Assembly (NCBI GenBank): GCA_965207595.1 | Contig: CBDBMW010000012.1 | Coordinates: 2,108,001 to 2,172,000 of the forward strand | DNA length: 64,000 nt | Source: JAGWAJ01 sp026707615 | Lineage (GTDB): Bacteria; Acidobacteriota; Vicinamibacteria; Vicinamibacterales; UBA8438 | Reading direction: 5' to 3' | Part shown: positions 33,792 through 42,239 of the stretch, piece after piece | How positions within the stretch are numbered: the first letter of the stretch is position 1 | Layout of the letters: each line of letters starts with the position of its first letter | Notes under the pieces: model-generated | Seen by the model: only the letters and a program-made list of their open reading frames with translations | Databases searched by the model: none | Told to the model about the DNA's origin: nothing | Translations under genes and position numbers: made by a program

Positions 33792-35012
33792 ATGCGGACA
33801 CGAGTTCGTCGGGGAGCGATTGCCGTCGCGTGCGGGTTGTGGCTCGCAGGCGCTTGGCCCGCCGCTGCGCAGACGGCGTCCGACCAGCCTGTCGACTCGC
33901 AGGGTCTCGCGACGGGCGACCTCCAGGACCTTCTCGAGACCCGCGTGGCCGAGCTGCGCGACGATGCCGGGCTGACCGCGGTGGCCGCCGCCGTGATTGT
34001 CGACGGAGACCTCGCGGGGGTTGCCGTCAGTGGCGACCGCAGACGGAACTCCGGTATCTCGGTGACCGTCGACGACCGCTGGCACATGGGATCGATCACC
34101 AAGTCGATGACCGCCACGCTGCTGGCCGTGCTGGAGGAAGACGGGCTGCTCTTTCCCGACGACGCCTTGACGACGCTGCTGCCCGACGTCGAGATGGCGG
34201 ACGGCTGGAGCGCCTGCACCCTGGACCACCTGCTGACGCATACCGCGGGCGTCGCTGCCAATTTCCCCGACAAGTTCCAGGACGTCTGGCCCGAGACCGC
34301 CGAGGAGCTGGTCGCGGAACGACGGCGCTTCATCGCCGACGTGCTCGCCGACGAACCCGAAGCTGCCTGCGGCGAGCGCTTCCTGTACTCCAACGTCGGC
34401 TACACCATCGCCGGCCACATCGCGGAGACCGTCGCCGGCGAGCCGTACGAGACCCTGATCCAGAACCGCGTGTTCCTGCCGCTCGAGTTGATCAGCGCAG
34501 GTTTCGGCCCGCCCAGAGGCGAGTACGCGGATCGGGAGCCGGTAGGCCACGCCGTCCTGCAGCTCGGCTCCGTGCGCGTCCGGGTCCCCATCGATCCCTT
34601 CGAGTCGCGCGCCGACAATTCCCCGCTCATCGCACCGGCCGGAACCGTCCACATGACGATAGGCGATCTGGCGCGCTACGGTGCGACGCACCTCGACGGC
34701 GAATACGGGACCGACCCGGTCCTGTTGCCCCAGCCGAGCTGGCAGCGCTTGCACGACCCGTTCCTGGACGACTACGCCCGCGGCTGGGTTCGCCAGGAGC
34801 GCGACTGGGCCGGCGGTTCCCTGATCTGGCACAACGGCAGCAATACGTACTGGTACGCACTGCTGATGTTGTTGCCGGCCAGCAACATGACCCTGGCGTT
34901 CGTGACCAACGACGGCGACATCGAGGCGGCGAACGCCGCGTTCGCCGAGCTGGCGCAGGAGCTGAGCGCCAGTCAGAGCGGCGTGAAGCTGACCGATGCC
35001 GAGGTGAAGTAG
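33792..35012 (+). CDS. Serine beta-lactamase-like hydrolase
   Basis: A 406-residue exported protein of the class C beta-lactamase / DD-peptidase / esterase family. Signal peptide to about residue 27 (WPAAAQ). The active-site triad of motifs is present: MGSITKSMTA (Ser-x-x-Lys), YSNVGY (Tyr-x-Asn) and WHNGSN (His-x-Gly in place of KTG), as common in peptidases and esterases of this family. ATG 33792 (MRTRVRRGAIAV) starts the basic leader. Whether it acts on peptidoglycan, peptides or esters is unknown. Its 3' end overlaps the convergent lipoprotein gene by 40 nt. Confidence 0.82.
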   Translation: MRTRVRRGAIAVACGLWLAGAWPAAAQTASDQPVDSQGLATGDLQDLLETRVAELRDDAGLTAVAAAVIVDGDLAGVAVSGDRRRNSGISVTVDDRWHMGSITKSMTATLLAVLEEDGLLFPDDALTTLLPDVEMADGWSACTLDHLLTHTAGVAANFPDKFQDVWPETAEELVAERRRFIADVLADEPEAACGERFLYSNVGYTIAGHIAETVAGEPYETLIQNRVFLPLELISAGFGPPRGEYADREPVGHAVLQLGSVRVRVPIDPFESRADNSPLIAPAGTVHMTIGDLARYGATHLDGEYGTDPVLLPQPSWQRLHDPFLDDYARGWVRQERDWAGGSLIWHNGSNTYWYALLMLLPASNMTLAFVTNDGDIEAANAAFAELAQELSASQSGVKLTDAEVK

Positions 35013-35692
35013 ATCTCCGTTCGAGACTCGAATCCCGAGTCGGCGCCGAACAGCAGCCAGGCCCGGCCGTCGGCAGACGCGGCGACCGGTTCCGGCGTCG
35101 CCCGGCTCCGGAAGGCCTTGCGCTCCCACTGGCGCGGCTGCTCGCAGCTCCTGGAGTTGGCGACGTTGCCGAGGACGGCGGCATGGGCGCCGCCGCGGGA
35201 CTGATTGCCGACGTCGACGTTCATTCGCAGGTAGGCGCCGTCGCGGACCGGGGCCGGTTCGATCGCGGTCGCGCCGGCCTTGATCCAGACGCTCTCGCCG
35301 GGCGCGCCGCCCACGCCGAGGCACCCGGCCGGCGTGTCGGTGGCGATCTCCACGGCGACGGTGACGCTGTACAGCGCTCCGGGCCGCAGGCCGCCGATGG
35401 ACCCCTTGAAGAACATGAACAGGTCGTCGCTCCGGTTGACGCCGGAGATGAACAGCGCGGAGTTCGGGCCCAGCGGCGCCGGAAGGGCGCGGTAGTCCGA
35501 CACCAACTCATAGATCTCCGCGTGGGCCGGCGGATAGTCGGCGAATCCCGCGGTGAACCCCTGCGGCCCATGATGGAAGTCGAAGGTGAACGTCAGCGCA
35601 TCGGTCGGCCCGCTCGGAGGGCCCCCGCAGGCGCCGAGCAACGTGGCGAGCGACAGGGTCACGGTCGCGAGGCCGGGCCGCGTGCAGCGCAT
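34973..35692 (-). CDS. Putative lipoprotein of unknown function
   Basis: A 239-residue lipoprotein with lipobox LLGAC (Cys about 22). The mature protein is rich in beta strands (ALTFTFDFHHGPQGFTAGFADYP split, LFMFFKGSIGGLRPGALYSVTV, AWLLFGADSGFESRTEIYF split), suggesting a jelly-roll or sandwich fold. It overlaps the end of the serine hydrolase gene by 40 nt in convergent orientation and diverges from the barrel-protein gene at 35870. No family recognised. Confidence 0.65.
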   Translation of the reverse strand: MRCTRPGLATVTLSLATLLGACGGPPSGPTDALTFTFDFHHGPQGFTAGFADYPPAHAEIYELVSDYRALPAPLGPNSALFISGVNRSDDLFMFFKGSIGGLRPGALYSVTVAVEIATDTPAGCLGVGGAPGESVWIKAGATAIEPAPVRDGAYLRMNVDVGNQSRGGAHAAVLGNVANSRSCEQPRQWERKAFRSRATPEPVAASADGRAWLLFGADSGFESRTEIYFTSASVSFTPL

Positions 35693-35869
35693 GGCGGGCA
35701 GCGTATCGCATGCGCGGAGACGCCGCGAACCTCAGCGGCTCGGGCTTCCCTCTCCGGTCCGCGTCGGCGCTGTCGACGCATCGGTTCCAGCGTCCGCGCA
35801 CGTCTCGACGTCCGGGTGGGCTGGCATGCTCCACGGCCGGGGCCGGTTCATTCGGTATCATTCGCACCA

Positions 35870-36823
35870 GTGACATCTCCCTCCAGCTCCCGCTGTTGCT
35901 CGCGTGGCGCGCTCGTCACCTTCCTGTGCATCGTCCTGGCGTCCGTTCCCGAGGTGGCCGCCGCCCAGACCGAGCGGGACGGCTTCTACGCCGGGGTGCA
36001 GTTGGGTGTCGCGTTGCCCACCGCGCTGACCGCCGTGCGTACCTACGTCAGCCACCCGACGCGCTGCGACACGCTGCTGTATCCGCCCTCGGTGCGTCCC
36101 CCCGCCGACGATCCGGCCTGCCGCGACAGCCGGCCGGGGGCGACGTCCGCCGAGTTCGACCAGGGCGCCGGCCCGGTCGGCGGTGCCATGATCGGCTACG
36201 CGATGGGCGGGTTCCGGCTCGAGGTGGAGTACCTCAACGCGTCGCCCGGAAGCGCCGAGTCGCCGATCGGCGACACCACCAGCACCGCCTTGCTGACCAA
36301 GACCTCGGAGTGGAGCACGGAACAGCCGCCCTACGAGTGGATCGGGGAGTACAAGCTGCACCAGGTGTTCGCCAACGCGTACTACGACTTTCGCAACGAC
36401 TCGCGCTGGACTCCGTTCGCCGGGGCCGGCATCGGCCTGGCCACCATCGACCTGAACTACTACCTGCAGTTCATCCGCAAGCCGGAAGCGGAGTACCTGC
36501 AGATCGAGTTCGATCCGGACTGGCCCGACGTGGCCAAGCGCGCCGCCGCGGGGACGGCCAGCATCCTGGACACGTATGCGGGCGCGACCGTCTTTGGTTA
36601 CCAGGCGCTGGTGGGCGTCGACTACGCCCTCGGCGAGCACACCTCCCTCGGCGTCGCGCTACGCTGGGCACGGTTCGACGATGTCGATCACGAGGCCGTC
36701 TACAACGTCGTCCGCAGCCACGCGGCGGTGCTCGCCGACGGTGTCACGCCGTTCAACAACGAGCTGGAGTTCTCCGGTAGCGGCTATCAGGCGCTGACGG
36801 TCAACCTCAAGTACCACTTCTGA
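35870..36823 (+). CDS. Outer-membrane beta-barrel protein, paralogue A
   Basis: A 317-residue exported barrel (OMP_b-brl type). A leader ending VAAAQ is followed by the opening strand DGFYAGVQLGVALPTAL. Amphipathic strands such as GGAMIGYAMGGFRLEVEYL, FANAYYDFRND, WTPFAGAGIGLATIDL and TSLGVALRWARFDDV follow, with a terminal phenylalanine (VNLKYHF) as recognised by the BAM machinery. GTG 35870 is the most plausible start. It is about 85 % identical to the protein at 41203, with the centre (EWSTEQPPYEWIGEYKLH and on) nearly unchanged. A SnoaL-like gene follows 18 nt later. Confidence 0.78.
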   Translation: MTSPSSSRCCSRGALVTFLCIVLASVPEVAAAQTERDGFYAGVQLGVALPTALTAVRTYVSHPTRCDTLLYPPSVRPPADDPACRDSRPGATSAEFDQGAGPVGGAMIGYAMGGFRLEVEYLNASPGSAESPIGDTTSTALLTKTSEWSTEQPPYEWIGEYKLHQVFANAYYDFRNDSRWTPFAGAGIGLATIDLNYYLQFIRKPEAEYLQIEFDPDWPDVAKRAAAGTASILDTYAGATVFGYQALVGVDYALGEHTSLGVALRWARFDDVDHEAVYNVVRSHAAVLADGVTPFNNELEFSGSGYQALTVNLKYHF

Positions 36824-36841
36824 TCGAAGGAGACGCTCATC

Positions 36842-37312
36842 ATGTTCAGCACGATCCGGAAGTGCCTGCTCGTCCTGGCGCTGGCGGTGTCGCTGGGGGC
36901 GGTCAGCTCCGCGATGGCGGAGGAGTTGACGGCCGAGGATCACGCACAGATCCATCAGCTCTACGCCCGCTACGTGCAGGCCATCGACTTCGGTGACGCG
37001 ATCGCGTGGGCGGATACGTTCACGCCGGACGGCTCCTTCGGCGACGCCGTCACGGGTCGCGCCGCGCTGATTGCGTTCGCCGAGGAGTACCACGAGGAGA
37101 ACGGAGACGCACCACGCCACTGGTACGGCGCGCTCGTGCTGACCCCGACCGCGGAGGGCGCCGAGGGCAGGTGCTACGCCGTGACGTTCAACTCGCGCAC
37201 GCAGAGCCTGATGTGGACGGGGACGTACCGGGACGCGTTGGTGAAGACCCCCGACGGCTGGCGGTTCGCGCTGCGCCAACTCACCATGGACCCGACGGAC
37301 GGCGGCCGGTAG
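36842..37312 (+). CDS. Secreted SnoaL-like (NTF2-fold) protein
   Basis: A 156-residue protein with signal peptide (1-26, ending SSAMAE) and a SnoaL-like domain: EDHAQIHQLYARYVQAIDFGDAIAW then FTPDGSF, HWYGALVLTP and YRDALVKTPDGWRFALRQL. This fold serves as cyclase, isomerase or ligand-binding domain; the exported form here has no assigned substrate. GGAG precedes the ATG. It follows the barrel gene closely, so co-transcription is likely, and its stop lies 4 nt from the convergent kinase gene. Confidence 0.8.
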   Translation: MFSTIRKCLLVLALAVSLGAVSSAMAEELTAEDHAQIHQLYARYVQAIDFGDAIAWADTFTPDGSFGDAVTGRAALIAFAEEYHEENGDAPRHWYGALVLTPTAEGAEGRCYAVTFNSRTQSLMWTGTYRDALVKTPDGWRFALRQLTMDPTDGGR

Positions 37313-37316
37313 GGGA

Positions 37317-40199
37317 CTACCCACGGTTCCCGACCGGTAGCGACCGCGCTTCCCGAGGTGCTCGGCGCTCGACTGCGACCGCAGCGTGAAGCCGGTCGAC
37401 GAACGTGCGCGCGGTCGCTGGGCGCGTCGCGCGCGCCGCCGTCAGCAGCGAGGCGCTGAACGCCAGGACGGCCGACGACAACTTGGTATCCGCCCGCGGC
37501 CCGTCTACGGCAACGAGCCGTTGGCGCCGGATGCGGTCCCGCGTCTCGTCGTCGGCGGCGCCGCCGCCCGTGAACGGATGCTGCCCCGAGACCGACTCGT
37601 GCGGCACCACGCACAGCGACCACACGTCGTCGGATTCCTCCGCCGGGCGGCCGGCGAGCACCTCGGGCGACGTGTAGCCCAGCGTCCCGCCGAGCGTGTC
37701 GGGATCTTTCACCTCGCGGGCCAGGCCGAAGTCGAGAAGCTTCGGCGACCCGTCGGACGCGAAGCCGATGTTGCTCGGCTTGACGTCCCCGTGCAGATAC
37801 CCGGCGCGGTGCAGCGCCCCGAGCGCGTCGCCCAGCACGGCGACCATCGAGACCGCCGCCGCGGCCGGTGCCGGTCCCTGCCGCAACCGGTCGGCGAGCG
37901 TGCCCCCGGCCAGGTGCTCGACGACCAGGAACGGTCGACCGCGCCACGACTCGACGCCGTGGATCTGGGCCACCGCGGCGTGGGTCACCGTCGCCATCGC
38001 CCGGGCTTCCTGCTTCAGGCCCGCCAGCCGCGACGCCGACGCATCCGCCAGGGTCTTCACCGCGACGTAACGCTCGAGCTGGAGGTCGCGCGCCAGGTAT
38101 ACCGCGCCCATGCCGCCGGCGCCCAGGCGGCGTGCCAACCGGTACTTGCCCGCCAGAAGCTTCGGTGCGCCGATCTCGGTGTGCGCCGCCCCGCACTGGC
38201 AGCCGGGCGGCTCGTCCGGCTCGGTCACGCATCCGCACGCCGGACACTCCCGCGCCGGGGGCGGCTCCGACGACCCGCCCGTCGGAGCCTCCAGCAGGCG
38301 CAGCCGGGCCACGGCGAGCCCGGCGACCGCGCCGAGCGCTTCCAGGAAGGGGACGTCGACCGTTCTCACCGTCCGGTCGTCGAAGCGCCGCCCCACTACC
38401 AGCAGGCCGACCAGCTCGGCCCCCGGACCCGGAAGCGGCACGATGGCGTCGGCCCCGGTCTCCGCCACCCACGCCGCCTCCTCGGACGGAAGCAACCAGT
38501 AGACCGACGTCTCGTCGCTCGGATGCACGCGTAGCGACCCGCCGGCCGTCTCCAGCATGTGCACGATCGCCGAACCGGCAGGTAGGGAAGGAATCCGGGA
38601 GTCCGCGGCCCGGAAGTCGCGCCCGTCGGTCGTGGCTTCGCCCGTCGCCAGCAGGGTGGCCGGCGAGCCGCAGCCGCGCTTGACGGTGCGCCTGACCGTC
38701 CGACGTAGCGTGGCGAGCCCTGTCGCCTGCCCGAGCGCCGCGGTGGCCGAGGCCAGCAGGCGCCGCTGGTCCGCCGTCTCGGGGAAGGTCCAGGCGTCCA
38801 GGCGGGCAAGGATCTCCTCGCGGCCGGCGAGCAGCAGCAGCAGGAGGGCCGCGGCCGCGAACAGTGCCTGCGCCGGCGGGTCTGCCAGCACCGTGCTCAC
38901 CGCGCGCTCCGGCCGGCTCGCCACCAGCCAGGCCAAGCCGGCCAGCGGCACCGACGCGGTCAGCCAGAGCCGGCCGCGGCGCGTCAGCAGGCGCCTGCAG
39001 GCCTCCCGCGCCGCTTCCCTCGGGTGGGGAATGCGCGCCGCGAGCACGGCGTACCACAGCAGCACCATCCCGGGGAACCGCATCGGCTGCATCAGCCCCA
39101 GAACCGAGCCCGATTCGTAGTTCGACAGCCAGAGCCCGGGGGAGAGCGCTTCGACGAGGTCGTAGGCCGTCGCCATTCCCATCCACACCAGCAGGCCGAG
39201 GCTGAACAGGACGACGCGCCTCACCTCGGCGGGCGGCGCCGTGTGCGCGCGCAGGGCGACGACCACCACCGCGGCCAGCGACATCACGTTCGAGGTGACG
39301 ACGGCGGCATCGAGAGCCGGCACGAACAACACGGCGCCGACCTCCTCGTCGACCAGCCCTGCCACGTACGCGGAGACCACGGCGACCCAGAGGACGCCGT
39401 TGATCGCGAGGCTGACCGGAACCATCCGGCGCGCCAGGTCGTCGAGCCCGGTGCGCCGACGAACCCGGGGGCACTCCCTGGCGAACGCCCACAGGAACGC
39501 GGGCGCGATCGCGAGCGCGAGGAACGCACCGAGGTGCAGCAAGGCCATCGTTGGCCGCGGCATCTCCCAGATGGACGCCTGCAACAGGTCGGCCGGCGGC
39601 ATCTGCCCCAGGAAGGCCGGGAGCATGTGCAGTGGCGCGGCGGTGGCGCGGAAGAGGAAGTAGCCTCCCAGCAGCCAGGTCCGCCGGTCACGGCGACCGG
39701 CGAAGAGCAGCAGGGCAGCGCTCGCGCCATGGCCGCCGAGCAGGATTGCCAGGTAGACGGCGATATCGCCGTGCGCCCGATGGTAGTCGCCCCATCGCCA
39801 CGGGAGCAGCACCACCGCCGCCGCCAGCTCCAGCGCGGCGATGACCATGAGCACGGTGACGACGCGGTGGACGATACCCTCGGCGACAGGGTGGGCGGCC
39901 CGCGCCGCGGCTGCCGGCTCCCGTCGCGCGGAATCGGCCGCCGCGAAGACCGGGGCGAGCGCGCGCAGGTTGTCGAGCGTCCGGCGACCGGCGGGCGTAG
40001 CGCGCCCGGCACACCGGTCCCAGTGCACCTCGTGGTTCCAGGCGACGGCGTCGGCCGCCTGCGAGAGGAAGTCCTCGCGATCGTCGCTAGCGCCGCCAAC
40101 CCGTCGCAGGCTCCGGGTCGGTCCCAGCCCCCACCGACCCAGGAGCTTGCGCCGCGGCACGCACTCCGTTGGCGTTCTGCGGCGCGAGCTCCTAGCCAT
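37317..40199 (-). CDS. Membrane-anchored Ser/Thr protein kinase
   Basis: A 960-residue protein. About seven transmembrane segments lie between residues 110 and 440, followed by a GAF-like region. A four-cysteine zinc ribbon (CPACGCV, then GCQCG; about 648-672) precedes a Pkn-type kinase domain. The kinase has a glycine loop RLGAGGMGAVY (near 694), VAVKTL (near 712), YLHGDVKPSN (His803, so HGD instead of HRD) and DFGLA (Asp823). Key catalytic residues Lys, Asp and DFG are present. The kinase is unusually C-terminal, with sensing parts in front. ATG 40199 overlaps the sigma-factor stop by 8 nt. Codons 2 to about 38 are encoded by a dispersed 109-bp repeat, so the native start may be later. Confidence 0.85.
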   Translation of the reverse strand: MARSSRRRTPTECVPRRKLLGRWGLGPTRSLRRVGGASDDREDFLSQAADAVAWNHEVHWDRCAGRATPAGRRTLDNLRALAPVFAAADSARREPAAAARAAHPVAEGIVHRVVTVLMVIAALELAAAVVLLPWRWGDYHRAHGDIAVYLAILLGGHGASAALLLFAGRRDRRTWLLGGYFLFRATAAPLHMLPAFLGQMPPADLLQASIWEMPRPTMALLHLGAFLALAIAPAFLWAFARECPRVRRRTGLDDLARRMVPVSLAINGVLWVAVVSAYVAGLVDEEVGAVLFVPALDAAVVTSNVMSLAAVVVVALRAHTAPPAEVRRVVLFSLGLLVWMGMATAYDLVEALSPGLWLSNYESGSVLGLMQPMRFPGMVLLWYAVLAARIPHPREAAREACRRLLTRRGRLWLTASVPLAGLAWLVASRPERAVSTVLADPPAQALFAAAALLLLLLAGREEILARLDAWTFPETADQRRLLASATAALGQATGLATLRRTVRRTVKRGCGSPATLLATGEATTDGRDFRAADSRIPSLPAGSAIVHMLETAGGSLRVHPSDETSVYWLLPSEEAAWVAETGADAIVPLPGPGAELVGLLVVGRRFDDRTVRTVDVPFLEALGAVAGLAVARLRLLEAPTGGSSEPPPARECPACGCVTEPDEPPGCQCGAAHTEIGAPKLLAGKYRLARRLGAGGMGAVYLARDLQLERYVAVKTLADASASRLAGLKQEARAMATVTHAAVAQIHGVESWRGRPFLVVEHLAGGTLADRLRQGPAPAAAAVSMVAVLGDALGALHRAGYLHGDVKPSNIGFASDGSPKLLDFGLAREVKDPDTLGGTLGYTSPEVLAGRPAEESDDVWSLCVVPHESVSGQHPFTGGGAADDETRDRIRRQRLVAVDGPRADTKLSSAVLAFSASLLTAARATRPATARTFVDRLHAAVAVERRAPREARSLPVGNRG
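40086..40194. repeat. 109-bp dispersed hairpin repeat, copy A
   Basis: Matches 60933-61041 at about 105 of 109 bases. It contains the hairpin arms aggagcttgcgccgc (40141-40155) and gcggcgcgagctcct (40179-40193). On the minus strand it begins TAGGAGC, and that TAG is the stop codon of the sigma-factor gene; the rest is read as the N-terminus of the kinase. Confidence 0.85.
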
Positions 40200-40809
40200 C
40201 CGCGAGCAGGGCGCTCAGCCGCAGCATCGCCCGCCGCAGCATCACGCGCGCGACGGCCGGGCTCGACAGGCGTTCGAGGCACGCGAGTTGCGCGCTGTTG
40301 TACCCCAGTTCCGCACGGCCCACGATCAGGCGGCGGTCGCGGTCGGACAGGCGCTTCACGGCGGCGAGGTACCGCCTCCAGGTCTCGTCGTCGACGAGTT
40401 GCCGATGCTGGGGAGCGGCGTCCGAGGTCGGGACCGTGCCGTCCGGCAGGATGATGCCCTGGCGGTACGTCGCACGCCGCAACTCGTCCCGGATCCGGTT
40501 CTCGACGGCGCGCCGGAGGTAGGCCCGCAAGGCCCGGGCCTGACCGGACTTGAAGGACGTCAGGTGCGCGAACGTACGATGCAGCGTCTCCTGGACCACA
40601 TCGCTGGTGTCGATGGCCCCGCGCGCCCGGCCCGGGAGGCGGCCGCGCGCCCAGCGGCGTAGCCAGGACCGGTACCGCTCGAACAGTACGTCGACCGCCG
40701 GATGGCTTCCCCGCCGCGCCCGCTCCAGCAGGCGCCGCTCCGAGGTCGTGCTACCGGAATTGCCTTCCACCTGATCCCCGCACACCGAACGCAATCCCAC
40801 GCGCCCCAC
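40192..40809 (-). CDS. ECF-type RNA polymerase sigma factor
   Basis: A 205-residue extracytoplasmic-function-like sigma factor, of the group often found with Ser/Thr kinases. Region 2 is VLFERYRSWLRRWARGRL with IDTSDVVQETLHRTF; region 4 is KRLSDRDRRLIVGRAELGYN and SSPAVARVMLRRAMLRL. Its last 8 nt overlap the kinase ATG (ATGGCTAG). Kinase-linked ECF factors are activated by phosphorylation instead of an anti-sigma factor, and no anti-sigma gene is present here; that control is inference. The start may be ATG 40809 or, inside, GTG near 40770. Confidence 0.85.
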   Translation of the reverse strand: MGRVGLRSVCGDQVEGNSGSTTSERRLLERARRGSHPAVDVLFERYRSWLRRWARGRLPGRARGAIDTSDVVQETLHRTFAHLTSFKSGQARALRAYLRRAVENRIRDELRRATYRQGIILPDGTVPTSDAAPQHRQLVDDETWRRYLAAVKRLSDRDRRLIVGRAELGYNSAQLACLERLSSPAVARVMLRRAMLRLSALLADG

Positions 40810-41202
40810 CGGCGGTCCACGCGCTCGACTACCACTTGCTCGCGATTATGGCATGCGCCCGACCCGTCTCTCCCGCCTCGGTTGTCGCGACCTCCTTGTT
40901 TGCAATCGGGCTGTTTCGTTCGCGGCCCTCGTGCGTCATAACCAGTACACGCGTTCATATCGGTTCATAGTCGGGCGCGCCCCGCTACCGATGATCGCCG
41001 AGGTCCCGATGACCAGCCCTCCCTGGTGCAATCGGGCTGTTTCGTTTGCGGCCTTCGCGCGTCTTCACTCGTGAAAGCTGCCAGCCGGCGGCTCGATGGC
41101 GGTCACCGCACCCCGAGACGGTGTCCGTCTCGAAGCTGCCATCCATTGACGGCTCCGCTCGCGCTGGCGAGCTCCGCGGGCGCGGCCCTGTCCAGGTGAA
41201 CT
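40810..41202. other. Divergent intergenic region with a 37-bp direct repeat
   Basis: 393 bases with no gene. The string beginning tgcaatcgggctgtttcg is present at 40901-40937 and 41027-41063 (34/37 identical), 126 bp apart. It may be a regulator-binding pair or a decayed duplication upstream of barrel paralogue B. Confidence 0.6.
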
Positions 41203-42156
41203 GTGGGGTATCCCTTGTGCTCTCGCTGTTGCTCACGCGGCGCGTTCGTCACCGTCCTGTGCATCGCCCTGGCATCACTTCCCGATGCGGCCGACGCCCA
41301 GACCGAGCGTGACGGCCTCTACGCAGGTCTGCAGATGGGTGTCGCGTTGCCCACCGCACTGACCGCCGTTCGTACCTACGTCAACCACCCGACGCGCTGC
41401 GACAGACTGCTGTACCCGCCTTCGGTCAGTCCCCCCGTCGACGACCCGGCCTGCCGCGACAACACGCCGGGGGTCAGGTCCACCGAGTTCGACCCCGGCG
41501 CCGGATCGGTCGGCGGCGCCATGGTCGGCTACGCAATCGGCGGACTGCGGTTCGAGATGGAGTACCTGAACGCCTCGCCGGGAAGCGCCGAGTCTCCGAT
41601 CGGCAGCACGACGAGCGCGGCGGCCCTGAGCAAGACCTTGGAGTGGAGCACCGAACAGCCGCCCTACGAGTGGATCGGGGAGTACAAGCTGCACCAGGTG
41701 TTCGCCAACGCGTACTACGACTTTCACAACGACTCGCGCTGGACTCCGTTCGCCGGGGCCGGCTTCGGTCTGGCCGCCATCGACCTGAACTACTACCTGC
41801 AGTTCATCCGCAAGCCGGAAGCGGAGTACCTGCAGATCGAGTTCGATCCGGACTGGCCCGACGTGGCCAAGCGCGCCGCCGCGGGGACGGCCAGCATCCT
41901 GGACACCTACGCGGGCGAGACCGTCGTCGGTTACCAGGCGCTGGTGGGCGTCGACTACGCACTGAGCGAGCGCACCTCCCTCGGCGTCGCACTGCGCTGG
42001 GCACGGTTCGACGATGTCGATCACGAGGCTGTGAACGACGTTGTCCGCAGCCACGCGGGGGTGCTCGCCGACGGTGTCACGCCGTTCAACAACGAGCTGG
42101 AGTTTTCCGCTATCGGCTATCAGGCGCTGACGGTCAATCTCAAGTACCGCTTCTGA
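41203..42156 (+). CDS. Outer-membrane beta-barrel protein, paralogue B
   Basis: A 317-residue sister of the protein at 35870, same length and about 85 % identical, with leader ending DAADAQ, opening strand DGLYAGLQMGVALPTAL and terminal VNLKYRF. The gene starts at GTG 41203. Identity is highest in the middle (41640-41930 against 36301-36590) and drops at both ends, a pattern expected from recent duplication or gene conversion. Unlike paralogue A it has no SnoaL gene after it. The sigma factor and kinase lie between the two copies. Confidence 0.78.
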   Translation: MGYPLCSRCCSRGAFVTVLCIALASLPDAADAQTERDGLYAGLQMGVALPTALTAVRTYVNHPTRCDRLLYPPSVSPPVDDPACRDNTPGVRSTEFDPGAGSVGGAMVGYAIGGLRFEMEYLNASPGSAESPIGSTTSAAALSKTLEWSTEQPPYEWIGEYKLHQVFANAYYDFHNDSRWTPFAGAGFGLAAIDLNYYLQFIRKPEAEYLQIEFDPDWPDVAKRAAAGTASILDTYAGETVVGYQALVGVDYALSERTSLGVALRWARFDDVDHEAVNDVVRSHAGVLADGVTPFNNELEFSAIGYQALTVNLKYRF

Positions 42157-42239
42157 GCCCATTCGTGCTTCGCCCCAACGCCGCGGCGTCGCGGGAGCAC
42201 CCGGGGCCGCGCCGATGGGCCGAACGAAGCGACGCGCGC

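Noticed and set aside
35870..42156. Composite transposon formed by the two barrel genes
   Set aside because: The repeats are ordinary genes with no transposase or terminal inverted repeats; duplication or gene conversion explains them.
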